Positions 34,246 to 43,900 of a DNA stretch of 64,000 nt are shown in pieces. The notes under the pieces are model-generated. The model saw nothing but the letters and a program-made list of their open reading frames with translations. It had not been told where the DNA came from and did no database searches. The translations under genes were made by a program, and so were the position numbers. Position 1 is the first letter of the stretch. Each line of letters begins with the position of its first letter. Origin of the DNA: Ascarosepion bandense (lineage: Eukaryota > Mollusca > Cephalopoda > Sepiida > Sepiidae); assembly GCA_037127315.1 (NCBI GenBank), contig JBBBDQ010000192.1, forward strand, positions 3,728,501 to 3,792,500, in the 5' to 3' direction.

Positions 34246-34322
34246 AGTAGCCGAGAGGTTAAAGTACGGATTAAACGTCAGTTTCTTCTGCAATGGAGGA
34301 CACAGAATCGATTCCTCACGAA
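34246..34322 (+). other. tRNA-Ser/Leu-like sequence (pseudogene or SINE head)
   Basis: GTAGCCGAGAGGTTAAAGTA strongly resembles the D-arm/A box of class II tRNAs. CAGAATCGATTCCT, 50 bases on, is a poor T-arm/B box. The arms do not fold cleanly, so a functional tRNA is unlikely. Confidence 0.4.
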
Positions 34323-34399
34323 GGGTAGATATTCTTTATTAAGTTTTCTCAAATGTGCAGGCCGGTAGACATATATATATATATATATATATATTGATA

Positions 34400-35412
34400 G
34401 ATAAATAGATCTGAAGCATTGTTCACGTGCCGTATCACAAAGAATTATAGTATTGTAATGTGTAGATAACTCTTTGAGAGCTCCTAACTCAAGATGGACT
34501 TTTATTCATGTCAATAGTCAAATAGATTAAATGCTTTTGTTGGATAATGTTGTCAACCAAACTCCTTTTCTCGTTGAAAGAAAACATGGCATGAAATAAT
34601 TTTAAGAATTTTCGAAATTAATTTTCTAAATTAATTTTAAAAGATTTGATTGAAATGTTTTCTTAAATTATTCTGTAAATGTTTGAACGTTTCGCATAGG
34701 CATCCTTCGACATTTCGGTCCGTCTATTCTGTAGATTCTATCAAGTGCATAATGCATCATTTAACTGTCATATAGTATGACATAAGGCCATAGAAACTGA
34801 GCACTCAGTACAGATTGATCATGTAAGACTTTCAGAGATGAACTTACACAACTGCAGTGCTTTTTGGTTATGTCCAGGGATCCACTAAGGGAATTGAACA
34901 ACCAATTTGTTCTTTTTATGGACATATAATAATTCTCTATTGAGCCTCTGTACTCCCGAAAAAAAAAATCAACTACGTTGCTCTAGTAGTCGTACCATCA
35001 TTATGTTTAGCAAATATTTATGTGTTAACTGCCTGCGTTCGAGTCTTCATCTTTGTCTTCCATTATTTTCATCCTTATAATCAATAACGATCGTTTTTCA
35101 TAAAAATCGTTAATTACCAACCCCATTTTGATTTGGATTCGATAAGTTTAGCGTGCAAAAGTCTTAATAACGGTGTATCTGGAATAGATCGAATTCTCTG
35201 CACTAAAGAATGGTCCACAAGACTATTGTGAGAAATATTGCACTGCGGCGGGAAATCAATATAGAGGACAATAAACAAAATATTGACTCAAAATTATGAT
35301 AGACCATTTTTTTTAACTGAAAAATAAAAGATAGCACAGAGTTATGGATTGATCATATGTACACATTTTCTAAGTGCACAAATCCTATTTAACATTTTAA
35401 TGAATTATTTCA
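34400..35412. other. No gene recognised
   Basis: AT-rich unique sequence with no long open frame, repeat or RNA signature I can support. Confidence 0.6.
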
Positions 35413-35722
35413 TCTAAACTTATTTATAAATGGAACTTTGTATGTGTATGTGTGTGTGTGTGTCCGTTACCTATAGACTCCGAAACGGCTGAACTGATTT
35501 TCTTGAAAATTTACACAGTTGTACTATAAGCGTCTGTGAGTGTTCTAGTTAGGTTTTGTGTCAAGGTACCCTCAATAAATATAGAAAACCGATAATCGAA
35601 AAATCCGGTTATAGAAGGAGTGGTCCGATTTTAATCAAATTTGATACACTCATAGACAAAGACATAAGAAACGATATTCAGAAATTTCAAGATTGCAGTT
35701 CTTACAATAGTGCAGAAAATCG

Positions 35723-35779
<57 letters not shown>

Positions 35780-36160
35780 GACAAGATGTTTGTGTGTGTT
35801 TATCTGCCTGTATGTCTGTATTTTTTTCAGTCCTTTTATTTTAGTTTTTGCTTCGGGTTTGGCCCTAAGTAAGTATAATTGTGGTTCTTAGTCTCAGCCA
35901 TGATACCATTTACTCAGAGGACTTATTTAGCCTTCAAAATTCAGTTTACGACGAAAAAAACTTATTTGATATCGATACCAGGAAATCAAAATTTGACTTA
36001 CATCCATTCATTTTTCTTTCAGTCTACGGTTTCGCTTGAACTGGAAATAACTATTGCTTTTTAGTCTTTCGTGCCAATGTCCAAAGAGTCTGAGCTCCAG
36101 GACCATGGATTAGTTTTAAAGCTTTCATTACACCCGAGCAACGCCGGGCTATACTGCTAG
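35413..36160 (+). mobile_element. Non-autonomous Helitron, intact ends
   Basis: Starts TCTAAACTTATTTATAAATG after an A (35412) and ends ...CTGCTAG before a T (36161), matching Helitron insertion between A and T with 5' TC and 3' CTAG. A GC-rich hairpin (CCCG-AGCAACGC-CGGG) lies about 7-10 bases before CTAG. The subterminal text TGTGTCCGTTACCTATAGACTCCGAAACGGCTGAACTGA is typical of short animal Helitrons. An internal TA array (35727-35776) interrupts it. At 748 bp there is no room for Rep/helicase, so it would need help from an autonomous element. Confidence 0.85.
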
Positions 36161-36355
36161 TTAACAAATAAAGTGTTACTCAACTTAATAATATTTCGAT
36201 ATTTATATCTCTTTCAGGACAATCCAAGAGGAAATTGCAAATAAAAACAGAACCAAATACAGTTTTTTTTTCCGAATTGAAGATTTTTTTGCTTCCATCA
36301 CTTTTAAATCTCTGCACACCTGCCCCCACATGCACTCACATGCACAAATATATAT

Positions 36356-37088
36356 TGTTACGTGTTATAAGTTGTAACTAAAAAAAAAAGAAAAAGAAAA
36401 ATGATTGACCAAAACACAGAACAAAATCACAGTTTGTCTGTATTTCATTTAGAAAAACACAAAATAATATATTTACAAATATACTATTTTTTGCATTCAA
36501 ATAGAAAAAAATAACAGAGTTTACTACTGGCAGAATGACAGGTAAGTGTTACGAAGAGGTAGGAAGGTGTCAAGTATCTTTACCCAGTTAATCTAGCGAA
36601 GTAATTTTAAGTTCTATACATTTTGGAAATCCTCAAATGTATATATAAAGAATATTTTTTGTTTGGTCAATGAAAGATTCAAAAATTTTTATTTACCCAT
36701 TTAGTTCCATGAGGTTCTCTTTCAGGTTTTAGTTGGTCGGCAACTTTTAGTAGAGATTCTATCGACTGGATATACAAATCCTGAATCGGGCCGGAGTTGA
36801 TAATGACAGCAAATCCTTTTAGCAACTAACTCCTCTTTTCCCAAAACCTATTTTTATAGAGGCTAGCATATAATTTGCATATTTCTCGAATCATTTCGAA
36901 TTATCTAGATTTTTCTCGAACATTCTAGGATCTTCCAAACGTTCTATTTCTAATTTTTCTATTTTTACATCTACTTCATGAAATAAAACTTTTTGTACTA
37001 ACAAGTAGGACTCAACAGAATCCCTTACTATAACTTTTAATTGTTTTAGTTATTATTAATATTATTTTTTATATTTATCCTCGTAATA
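36356..37088 (-). repeat. LTR of gypsy C (3' LTR)
   Basis: On the minus strand a purine tract AAACGGGGGAAA precedes TATTACGAGG (TG start mutated to TA), and the LTR ends CACGTAACA. The ends TGTTACG/CGTAACA are mirrored. A TATA-like CTCTATAAAAATAGG lies inside. About 733 bp. No matching 5' LTR is visible upstream. Confidence 0.7.
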
Positions 37089-37199
37089 TTTCCCCCGTTT
37101 AAAGTAAAAGTTTTGAAATTATAATGAAAAACTTTGATAAGACAATATCAGTCTATTTTTTTGTAAAGCAATAAATCATAATATCATTACTTTTTTTGA

Positions 37200-38800
37200 G
37201 TTATGCTCTACATAAAGTTTCTGCAATAACATTGTTCCTTCCCTTAATGTGTCTTATAATAATGTCATATTCTTGCAGGAGAAGACTCCATCTTGTAAGT
37301 CTTTGATTTTTTTAATCATTTTTTGAAGGAACATTAGAGGATTATGGTCAGTATAAATCAGAACAGGATAAACAGTAAAATTGAGGTAAAAGTCAAAATG
37401 TTGTAGCGGTGATAACACCGCCAAGCATTCTTTTTTAAATAATAGAATAGTTCTTCTGGTAGATGTTTAACTTTTTTGAGAAATATCCAATGGCTCTATC
37501 GACGCCTTCGTCATCTTCTTGCAGTAAGATGCCACCCATTCCGACATCACTGGCATCGATTTGCAATTTAAATTGGTTTGAAAAAACTGGAGTTGCAAGA
37601 TCTGGGCCACCAATGAGTGTTGACTTGATTCTGTTGAAAGCCTCATTACAGGTTTCACTCCATTTGTATTTTACATCCTTTTTCAGGAGGTCGGTAAGGG
37701 GACTTGCTATTGATGAGAAATTTTTACAAAATTTTCTGTAGAATCCAGTCGTACCGAGAAATCTCATTAGTTGTTTTTTCTTAGTTGGAATAGGATACTT
37801 TAAGATAGCATCCACTTTTGCTGTGATAGACTAAACCTGTTCCTGGTGCAACAGTATGACCCAAATAATTTACTGTTGCATGAGAGAATTCGCTCTTGTT
37901 TAGGTTCACACATAGGTTTGCTTCTTCCAGCTTAAGACAAAATTGCTTGATGATGTGGACATGTTCTTCCCAAGTCATGCTGTACACAATTACATCATCT
38001 ATGTAAGCCTCACATCCCTGAATTTTGTATAGAAAAGAATGCATCATCCTTTGAAATGTTGCTGGCGCATTTTTCATCCCGAACGGCATAACCTTATATT
38101 GGTATAAACCATCTGGAGTCATAAATGCTGAAATTTCTTTGGCATTGTCAGTTAGGGGCACTTGCCCTTAACTGACAATGCCAGTTTAATTCAAATTTAC
38201 TAACCTATTTTCATTAATTCAAATTTACTAACCTATTTTTGCATGGCGATGTTGTCAATACAGTCATCAATTGTAGAAATTGGAAAAGAGTCACATTTGG
38301 TTACTGCATTTACTTTTCGAAAGTCTGTTACAAATCTGTAGGTTCCATCAGGTTTTGGTATAAGAATACAAGGAGAACTCTACTGACTGTTGCTTGATTG
38401 AATGATGTCATTATCCAGCATATATTTAATCTCTATCCAGCATATATTTAATCTCTGCTCTCAACTGTTGAAGCTTGATTGGATTTACCCGGTAAAAATG
38501 TTGTTTGGTGGGCTTTTCATCTCCAACTAAAACATCATGTAATGCAGCTGTTGTTTTTTTTAGGAACCTCAGAAAAAGATTTGTGAAATCATTGACCAAA
38601 CTATGAATTTCTTTTCTTTTCTCATTTGATAAATGTTTTAATTTTACATTTAAATTAGATAGGATTTCCGAATTTTTAAATTACTACTCTGACCCATATC
38701 CTTCTCCCTAATAATTGTGTCTTCATTATTGTATAAATCATCTTCAATTGAAACAGAGTTAATTGTAGAAATGTTTTATGATATAGAACTGGATATGAGA
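37200..38800 (-). pseudogene. Gypsy C reverse transcriptase and RNase H
   Basis: Minus strand, high to low coordinates: linker LSNEKRKEIHSL; HFYRVNPIKLQQLRAEIKYM; ILIPKPDGTYRFVTDFRKVN; ISTIDDCIDNIAMQK; then after a disrupted joint FMTPDGLYQYKVMPFGMKNA, the catalytic YIDDVIVYS near 37990, LCVNLNKSEF, RFLGTTGFYRKFC; RNase H LQIDASDVGMGGILLQEDDE (37540), then after a shift at about 37437 LAVLSPLQHF, VLIYTDHNPL and a decayed HIKGRNNVIAETL end. It belongs to a gypsy group different from A and B. Stops and shifts abound. Integrase is absent: the LTR begins about 110 bp downstream. Confidence 0.85.
38140..38240. repeat. Hairpin and tandem duplication inside gypsy C RT
   Basis: TGGCATTGTCAGTTA and TAACTGACAATGCCA form an inverted repeat of about 19 bp arms around CACTTG (38142-38184). 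Next to it AATTCAAATTTACTAACCTATTTT occurs twice in a row (38191-38240). A third local duplication (ATCCAGCATATATTTAATCTCT, twice) is at 38413-38456. Confidence 0.85.
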
Positions 38801-38969
38801 AGATTTCCATTATTTATAATTAGAATAAAATATGGAAAAGAACAAATAAACAATGTTAATTAATTTCGAGAAATTAAACGAAGTTGAGAATATTGAAGGC
38901 AACTTATGCACGGCTTTTTACCCCTCTGCAACACTCACCAAAATCGGAAATCCACTAGAGCAGATGCCC

Positions 38970-40330
38970 GAAGCGAATGTATCACAAGGCTATTATAATG
39001 GGAATTCCGAGCACTTAAGCTCGGACAAACATTAATTATCTATTTTTCCCCCGACAAGATTCTGTCCTTCGGCGGAGCCTAGTCTAGGTTCCGCCCCACC
39101 CGAAAGCAGAGAGTCCTATAATGCCCGACAATGTCAGACTAGCGTTCTTCTCAAAGCTGATGATATATAGCTACCTCCTCACTAAGGAAGCTCAGGCAAA
39201 AATTTATTGTCTACTTTTCCCTTATATGAGTCATTGTCCTTCGACAGAGATTCGTCTGTGTTCCGCTCCGTCCGAAGGCAGAGAGTCCGACAAAGTCAGA
39301 GTAGAATCGTATTACCGCTAATTATATTTAACTGCCTCCCTCTTTTGGCAAAATGTATAACAAGACCATTTTAGTGTGGGTAATCTGATATATATAGCCC
39401 GAGCAAAAATTTATTGTCTAGTTTTCTACGAACGAGACTCTACACTTAAGTGAAGCCTCGTCTGGGTTCTCTCCGCCCGAGGGCAGAGAACCCGACAATT
39501 TTAAGATTAGCGTTTAAAAGACGTTAATTATATTTAGCTGCCTATTCACTTGAGGCAAAATGTGGCACAAGGCCTTTTTAGTGTGGGAGATACGAGCCAT
39601 ATAGCTCGATCAAAAGTTGCTGTCTACTTTTTCCCAAAGGCGACTCTGCCCTTCGGCTGAGCCACGTCTGGGTTCTTCTCTGCCAGAGAGTCCGTCAATG
39701 TCTAGGGTAGCCTCCCCACTTAAGGCAAAATGTGGTAGAAGACCTTTTTAGCGAGGGTGATCCGAGCCATATAGCTCGAGCAAAAACTAATTGTCTAATT
39801 TTCCTCAAACGAGACTCTACCCTTTGACGGTAGCTCGACTGGGTTCCTCTTTGCCTGAAAGCAGAGAGTCCAAAAATATTAAGAGTAGCATATGAGAGAC
39901 GCTAATTATATTTAGTTGTTTTCCTACTGGAGGCAAAATGTGATACAAGGCTTTTTTACTGTAGGTAATCCGAGCCACATACCCAAGAAAAATGTTTTGT
40001 CTGCTTTTTCCCAGACGCGACTCTACCCTTCGGCGGAGCCTCATCTGTGTTCCTAACCACCCGAAGGCAGAGAGGTTTACAATGTCAAGAGTAGCGTCTG
40101 AAAGACTCTAATTATATTTAGCTGCCTTTCCACTTGAGGCAAAATGTGGCATCAGTCCTTTTTAGTGTGGGTAATCCAAGTCATATAGCCCGGGCAAAAA
40201 TTTATTGTTTATTTTTCTACAGACGAAACTCTGCTCTTCGGTGGATCCTCATCTATGTTCTACTCCGCTCGAAGGCTGAGTGTCTGACAATGTCAGAGCA
40301 GCGTCTTGGCGACACTAATCACCGAATACT
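38970..40330 (+). repeat. Tandem repeat, about 205 bp x 6-7
   Basis: Each unit holds GAGCAAAAATTTATTGTCTA (near 39193, 39403, 39603, 39778, 39985, 40194), then CGAGACTCTRCCCTTCGGCGGAGCC, a CTCTCTGCC..GGCAGAGAG hairpin block, GACAATGTCAGAGTAGCGT, TAATTATATTTAGCTGCC and CACTTGAGGCAAAATGTGGCA. Units are less AT-rich than their surroundings. The same family recurs at 43.0-43.9 kb. Together they flank gypsy B and may be LTR-internal repeats. Confidence 0.85.
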
Positions 40331-40689
40331 TAATATATACCCATATACATATTGTTTTTACATGTTACGTGATCCCAGCAGTACTAAACCACTAATTACT
40401 TCAAGACGTCGTCAAATGTGTTTACTCTCTGGCAATTCTTGTTCAAAATCAAGTGTAAGCAGCGACACTTTATTTTTTTTATATAACACCTCCCCTAGAG
40501 TCTATCTTTCTTCAGTTTCAATTAAATATTTGAAAATTCTGTTGCTATTCTTTTTCACTTACTATAAAACCTTGGTTCAACAATTTCTGGCGTGGATTTC
40601 AAACGTGTCATACAAAATTTCCATGGATAACGCTTTTCGGGGATTTTTAAAATCAGTGAATCTGATTTTTAACTGATTAAGGTGTTGCT

Positions 40690-41234
40690 TATTTTCCCAC
40701 CTTTGTACCATTTATGCCATTTTGCCGATTTTTTTTTATATATAATACCGTCTTTCCAGAATTCTTTTCTGTGTTTTAAGAAACACCTTATCTCTATCTT
40801 ATTTACTTATACTGCTATTTTTTATGTTCTCGCTTTACGTTCTGGTTGTAATTTGTTAAAAACAGACTTAATCTTTCTAGCAAAAATCAATTCTGCAGGT
40901 GACATTCTAGAGACGGTGTTCGGGTTCGGTGTTATTCTGAAAACACTCAGAAATTGTTGTAGCATTACTTCATGTTACTTCTCTCCCCTCCACTTTTTAG
41001 TGCCCTTTTTTATTGACAAAAACGTTCCGCTTGTCCGTTTCATCTTGGCTAATAAAGGGGAGTTGTAATAAGTTTTGTTGCTAATGATTTACAGAAAACC
41101 TTAAATTTATTAGACGTGAATTGTGTCCCGTTATCTGTAACAGTAGAATCAGGTACACCGAAATCGTTACCGCAGTTGTCGGTTTGCTACATTATAATAT
41201 TTTTGGCCATTTAATGTAAATATCGACTACCACT
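40690..41234 (-). pseudogene. Gypsy B integrase fragment
   Basis: Minus strand: YLVVVDIYIKWPKIL near 41220, KPTTAVTISV, the TDNGTQFTSNKFKVFC-equivalent (with a shift) near 41135, NGQAERF-like degraded E region, then VFRITPNPNTVSRMSPAELI and FARKIKSVF near 40880. Each block has a clear counterpart in gypsy A (about 9390-9810). Multiple frameshifts. Confidence 0.75.
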
Positions 41235-41345
41235 AGATACGAAACGGATTAATGCCTTTCCCAGTAATATTTGCGTGCAAAAGAATGCAACGGATTCAAC
41301 TAGGATTTGAACGCGGCTCTCCGGTTTCTCGTTCCTAGCCGATAT
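41235..41345 (-). mobile_element. SINE head fragment at the gypsy B deletion joint
   Basis: Minus strand GATATCGGCTAGGAACGAGA, AACCGGAGAGCCGCGTTCAA, TCCTAGTTGAATCC..., GCACGCAAATATTACTGGGAAAGGCATTAATCCG matches the first ~110 bp of the SINE at 57.8 kb. It is joined on one side to post-zinc-knuckle gag sequence and on the other to mid-integrase. Confidence 0.8.
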
Positions 41346-41499
41346 CCAGCCGATTTTGTTTTTACATTATTAGTTTTCACGAAAGCAAATTTCCTCTTTC
41401 GAGATGTTTGTCAGTTAAAAAAAGGGTTGGAAGTCTTGTTAATTTTCTTTATGCTTTTTGTCTTTACTCCATGTATTTATCATCTTCATATACATTTTA

Positions 41500-41645
41500 T
41501 TTTTCCTCCATTTTTGTATCTGCAACAAGTACTTTTGTGTCCTAACCGTTCACATTCATAGTATTTTTTGTTATTGAAAAAAAAAAACAAAAAAAAAACA
41601 GTTTCTTTTAAAATGCTTACCTTCATAACCGTGACAAGCATTAGA
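41500..41645 (-). pseudogene. Gypsy B gag zinc-knuckle region
   Basis: Minus strand: CHGYEGKHFKRNC (first knuckle, second Cys changed to Tyr), a long T-run that shifts the frame, then YECERLGHKSTCCRYKNGG (second knuckle). It is the continuation of gag beyond the SINE insertion. Confidence 0.7.
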
Positions 41646-41649
41646 TATT

Positions 41650-41945
41650 AAGGGGCGTATCATCTTTTTTATTGGTCTGTTTTTGCGATGCAGTGGATAT
41701 CGGCTCGGAGCGAGAAATCAGGGAGCCGAGTTCAAATTCCAGTTGAATTCTTAGCATTTACTTAAATATTCTTGGGAAAGGTATTAATTCGTCTCTTCCC
41801 TCCAGTTATTGGTTAAATAACAGGACAAATTGGGTTCTGTTGCTTTGGCTAGCAACCAGTCTACCACAGTAAGTAATGACAACCTACTGCGGGATAATCT
41901 ATTTCGAGACATGATCGCCCAAGTATGGCACTTGACTGACTGACT
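41650..41945 (+). mobile_element. tRNA-derived SINE inserted in gypsy B gag
   Basis: tRNA-like head (GATATCGGCTCGGAGCGAGA; B box GTTCAAATTCC near 41731), body with GGGAAAGGTATTAATTCGTC, CTTCCCTCCAGTTATTGG, GGTTCTGTTGCTTTGGCTAG, CAACCAGTCTACC, GATCGCCCAAGTATGGCACTT, and a (GACT)n tail at 41932-41945. Same family as 55.3 and 57.8 kb, and 62.0 kb in reverse. It interrupts gag in opposite orientation. Confidence 0.85.
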
Positions 41946-42741
41946 GTTACGAGTTTTTTTAAAAAAACGTCTATGGTCTTTTCTCTTAGATGGTCGGACG
42001 CTATGTATTTTTGAAACGTCTCTTTCCTTAATCCTTGCAGTATCAAGTTTTAGATATACAATATGTTGACACTCTTCAGCTATTTTCTGGAGAGTTATTT
42101 TGGGATCCATTTCTAATTTAGCAAGTATCCTGAATCTTATTTCCGCGTCCTTATTAGAAGTTAAGCCCTGTACGAATATGGAGTATTTAAATATATCCGA
42201 AGTTAATTCATTTAGCTTGAACTTCTCACATTCTTGATTCACAACTCCTACATAAGTGAAAATTTTTCATTATGGAACTCTTCTAAGTTAAGATATTGCC
42301 ATAATTAGCTTCTATCACCGAAAATCGTTTATAGTATTACAAAAATTTCATCAAAGTTTGTTTTCATGTTTAGTGGAAGACGATTTTCTTAATAATAAAC
42401 GAACTTTCTTTTCATTACTCTAAAACGAACAATCCCTTTTGAAGATCCCTTCATATCTTCCCATAATAGGCTGGAAAAGTTATAACTTCATCTGGATTGT
42501 ATACAAATTTGTACTTGAATTAGTAACAGCATATGGAGTAAATAAATTTGAAGTTTTTCTTCGGTAGATTTAGTAAAAATTCTAAAAGTATATGCTTTGT
42601 AATTGTAATTGCTGTTCATGTTATAGTTTTGATGCTTCAATTGTTGTTCTTGTTGTAGTTTTTTCTTGCTGCAATTGTTGTTATTGTTGTTGCGCTTGTA
42701 GAGCCAACATTTGAATCACTATAGCTTTTAGTTCGACCATT
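41946..42741 (-). pseudogene. Gypsy B gag, N-terminal and capsid parts
   Basis: Start at about 42741 on the minus strand (MVELKAIVIQMLALQAQQQQ...), Gln-rich, parallel to gypsy A MEDFKATIVELVKLQ. The open piece 42242-41946 reads NQECEKFKLNELTSDIFKYS, GLTSNKDAEIRFRILAKLEM and TLQKIAEECQH, matching gypsy A FRLAEFTADNF, GLIANKDAEMKRRILTKLEN and TLQKLAEYCQQ. The open frame continues into the SINE, so its last part is not gag. Confidence 0.8.
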
Positions 42742-42906
42742 TCACTGTACTCCGCTGAATATTTTGTAGATTAGTTTTTTTAATAACTTTGTGTGGTTAT
42801 TTTTCTGTAGCGCTGCTAATATGACGTCTCTTTAGTGAAGTGGTAATTATTAATGATTCTCCTATTACCACGTGATGAAGATGTACATTTCCGCGTATAA
42901 GTTCAA

Positions 42907-42922
42907 CGAATACACGTCGCCA
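42907..42922 (-). promoter_or_regulatory. Primer-binding-site-like sequence of gypsy B
   Basis: TGGCGACGTGTATTCG on the minus strand, 166 bp before gag. It begins with TGG and resembles the gypsy A PBS. Confidence 0.55.
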
Positions 42923-43019
42923 CTTTTATAAAGACACTTTTGAAAAGTAACTTAGTAAAGTCACAGATACAAGAATAATAACGTCTTCGAACAACAGTGT
43001 ATCAGACACTTAGTCTTCT

Positions 43020-43900
43020 CAACGATAATGATATTTAGCTGCTTCTCGACTGAAGCAGAATGTAGCACAAGGTCTTTTTAAAATGGGAAATCCGAGCCCT
43101 AAAGATCGGGTAAAAATCTATTGTTTATTTTTCCTCGGACGAGACTCTGCTCTTCGGCGGAGCCTCGCCAGGGTTGCTCTCTGCCAGAAAGAGTCTGACA
43201 AAATCAGACTAGCGTCCTTCTCAACGCTAGTGATATTTAGCTGCATCATCACTAAGGCGGAATGTAGCACAACGTCTTTTTAAAGTAGGAAATACGAGTC
43301 CTTAACTTTTAGGCTAAAATTTATTGTCTATTCTTCGTTAGACGATGTTCTGCACTTTGGTGCAGCCTCGTCTGGGTTCCTCTCTGCCCGAAGGCAGAGA
43401 GCCCGAAAGTCAGACTGGCGTTTTTCTCGACTTTAATAACATTTAGCTGCTCCTCACTCAGGCAAAATTTGACACAAGGCCTTGTTAAAGTGAGTAATCT
43501 GAGCCCATAAGCCCGAGAAAAAAATTATAGTCTATATTTACCCAGACGTGACTTGGAGCTTCGTCTGGATTCCTCTCTGCCCGAAGGCAAATAGTCCGAT
43601 AAAGGCCACATTCCGCCTCACCGAGGAGACAGCGAAATATCATTAGCGTTGAGAAGAACGCTACTTTGACATTGTCTACTCTCTGCCTTCGAGCAGAGAG
43701 GAACCCAGACGAGGCTCCGCCGAAAGGCAGTGTGGGAAAAATTAACGAGGTTCTGCCAAAGGCTAGTGTGTAGAAAATAGGCAGGTGCCCGAAACTGCCT
43801 AATGCACGGTCTACGGAACATTTTTGACTGAGATGAAAAGCTCGGAGATTCCATAATAAAATAGCCTTGTGCAACATTCCGCTCTAGAAAGAAGGCAGCT
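43020..43900. repeat. Tandem repeat, about 205 bp units, with one inverted unit
   Basis: Three direct units (AAAAATCTATTGTTTATTTTTC near 43112, AAAATTTATTGTCTATTCTTC near 43315, AAAAATTATAGTCTATATTTAC near 43517) of the family at 39.0-40.3 kb. From about 43605 the orientation reverses (CTGCCTTCGAGCAGAGAGGA, ACCCAGACGAGGCTCCGCCG near 43690). Confidence 0.8.

Larger units (their letters stand above)
40340..42960 (-). mobile_element. Gypsy B remnant, minus strand, SINE-disrupted
   Basis: On the minus strand: PBS-like TGGCGACGTGTATTCG at 42922-42907, gag from about 42741, SINE insertion (41650-41945), zinc knuckles (41500-41645), a SINE-head fragment, partial integrase (to about 40700), a purine tract CTCTAGGGGAGG (40500-40489), then an LTR-like start TGTTATATAAAA at 40488. 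Protease, RT and RNase H are deleted. Its gag and integrase resemble gypsy A. Confidence 0.8.

Noticed and set aside
34246..34322. Functional tRNA gene
   Set aside because: The D-arm/A box is good, but the T-arm is poor and acceptor strands do not pair; kept as tRNA-like only.
40134..40676. 180-codon plus-strand open frame
   Set aside because: It overlaps the ~205-bp tandem repeat and the antisense of the gypsy B end; no domain on this strand.
41784..41945. C-terminal end of the gypsy B gag open frame
   Set aside because: This part of the frame reads through antisense SINE sequence and is not gag.
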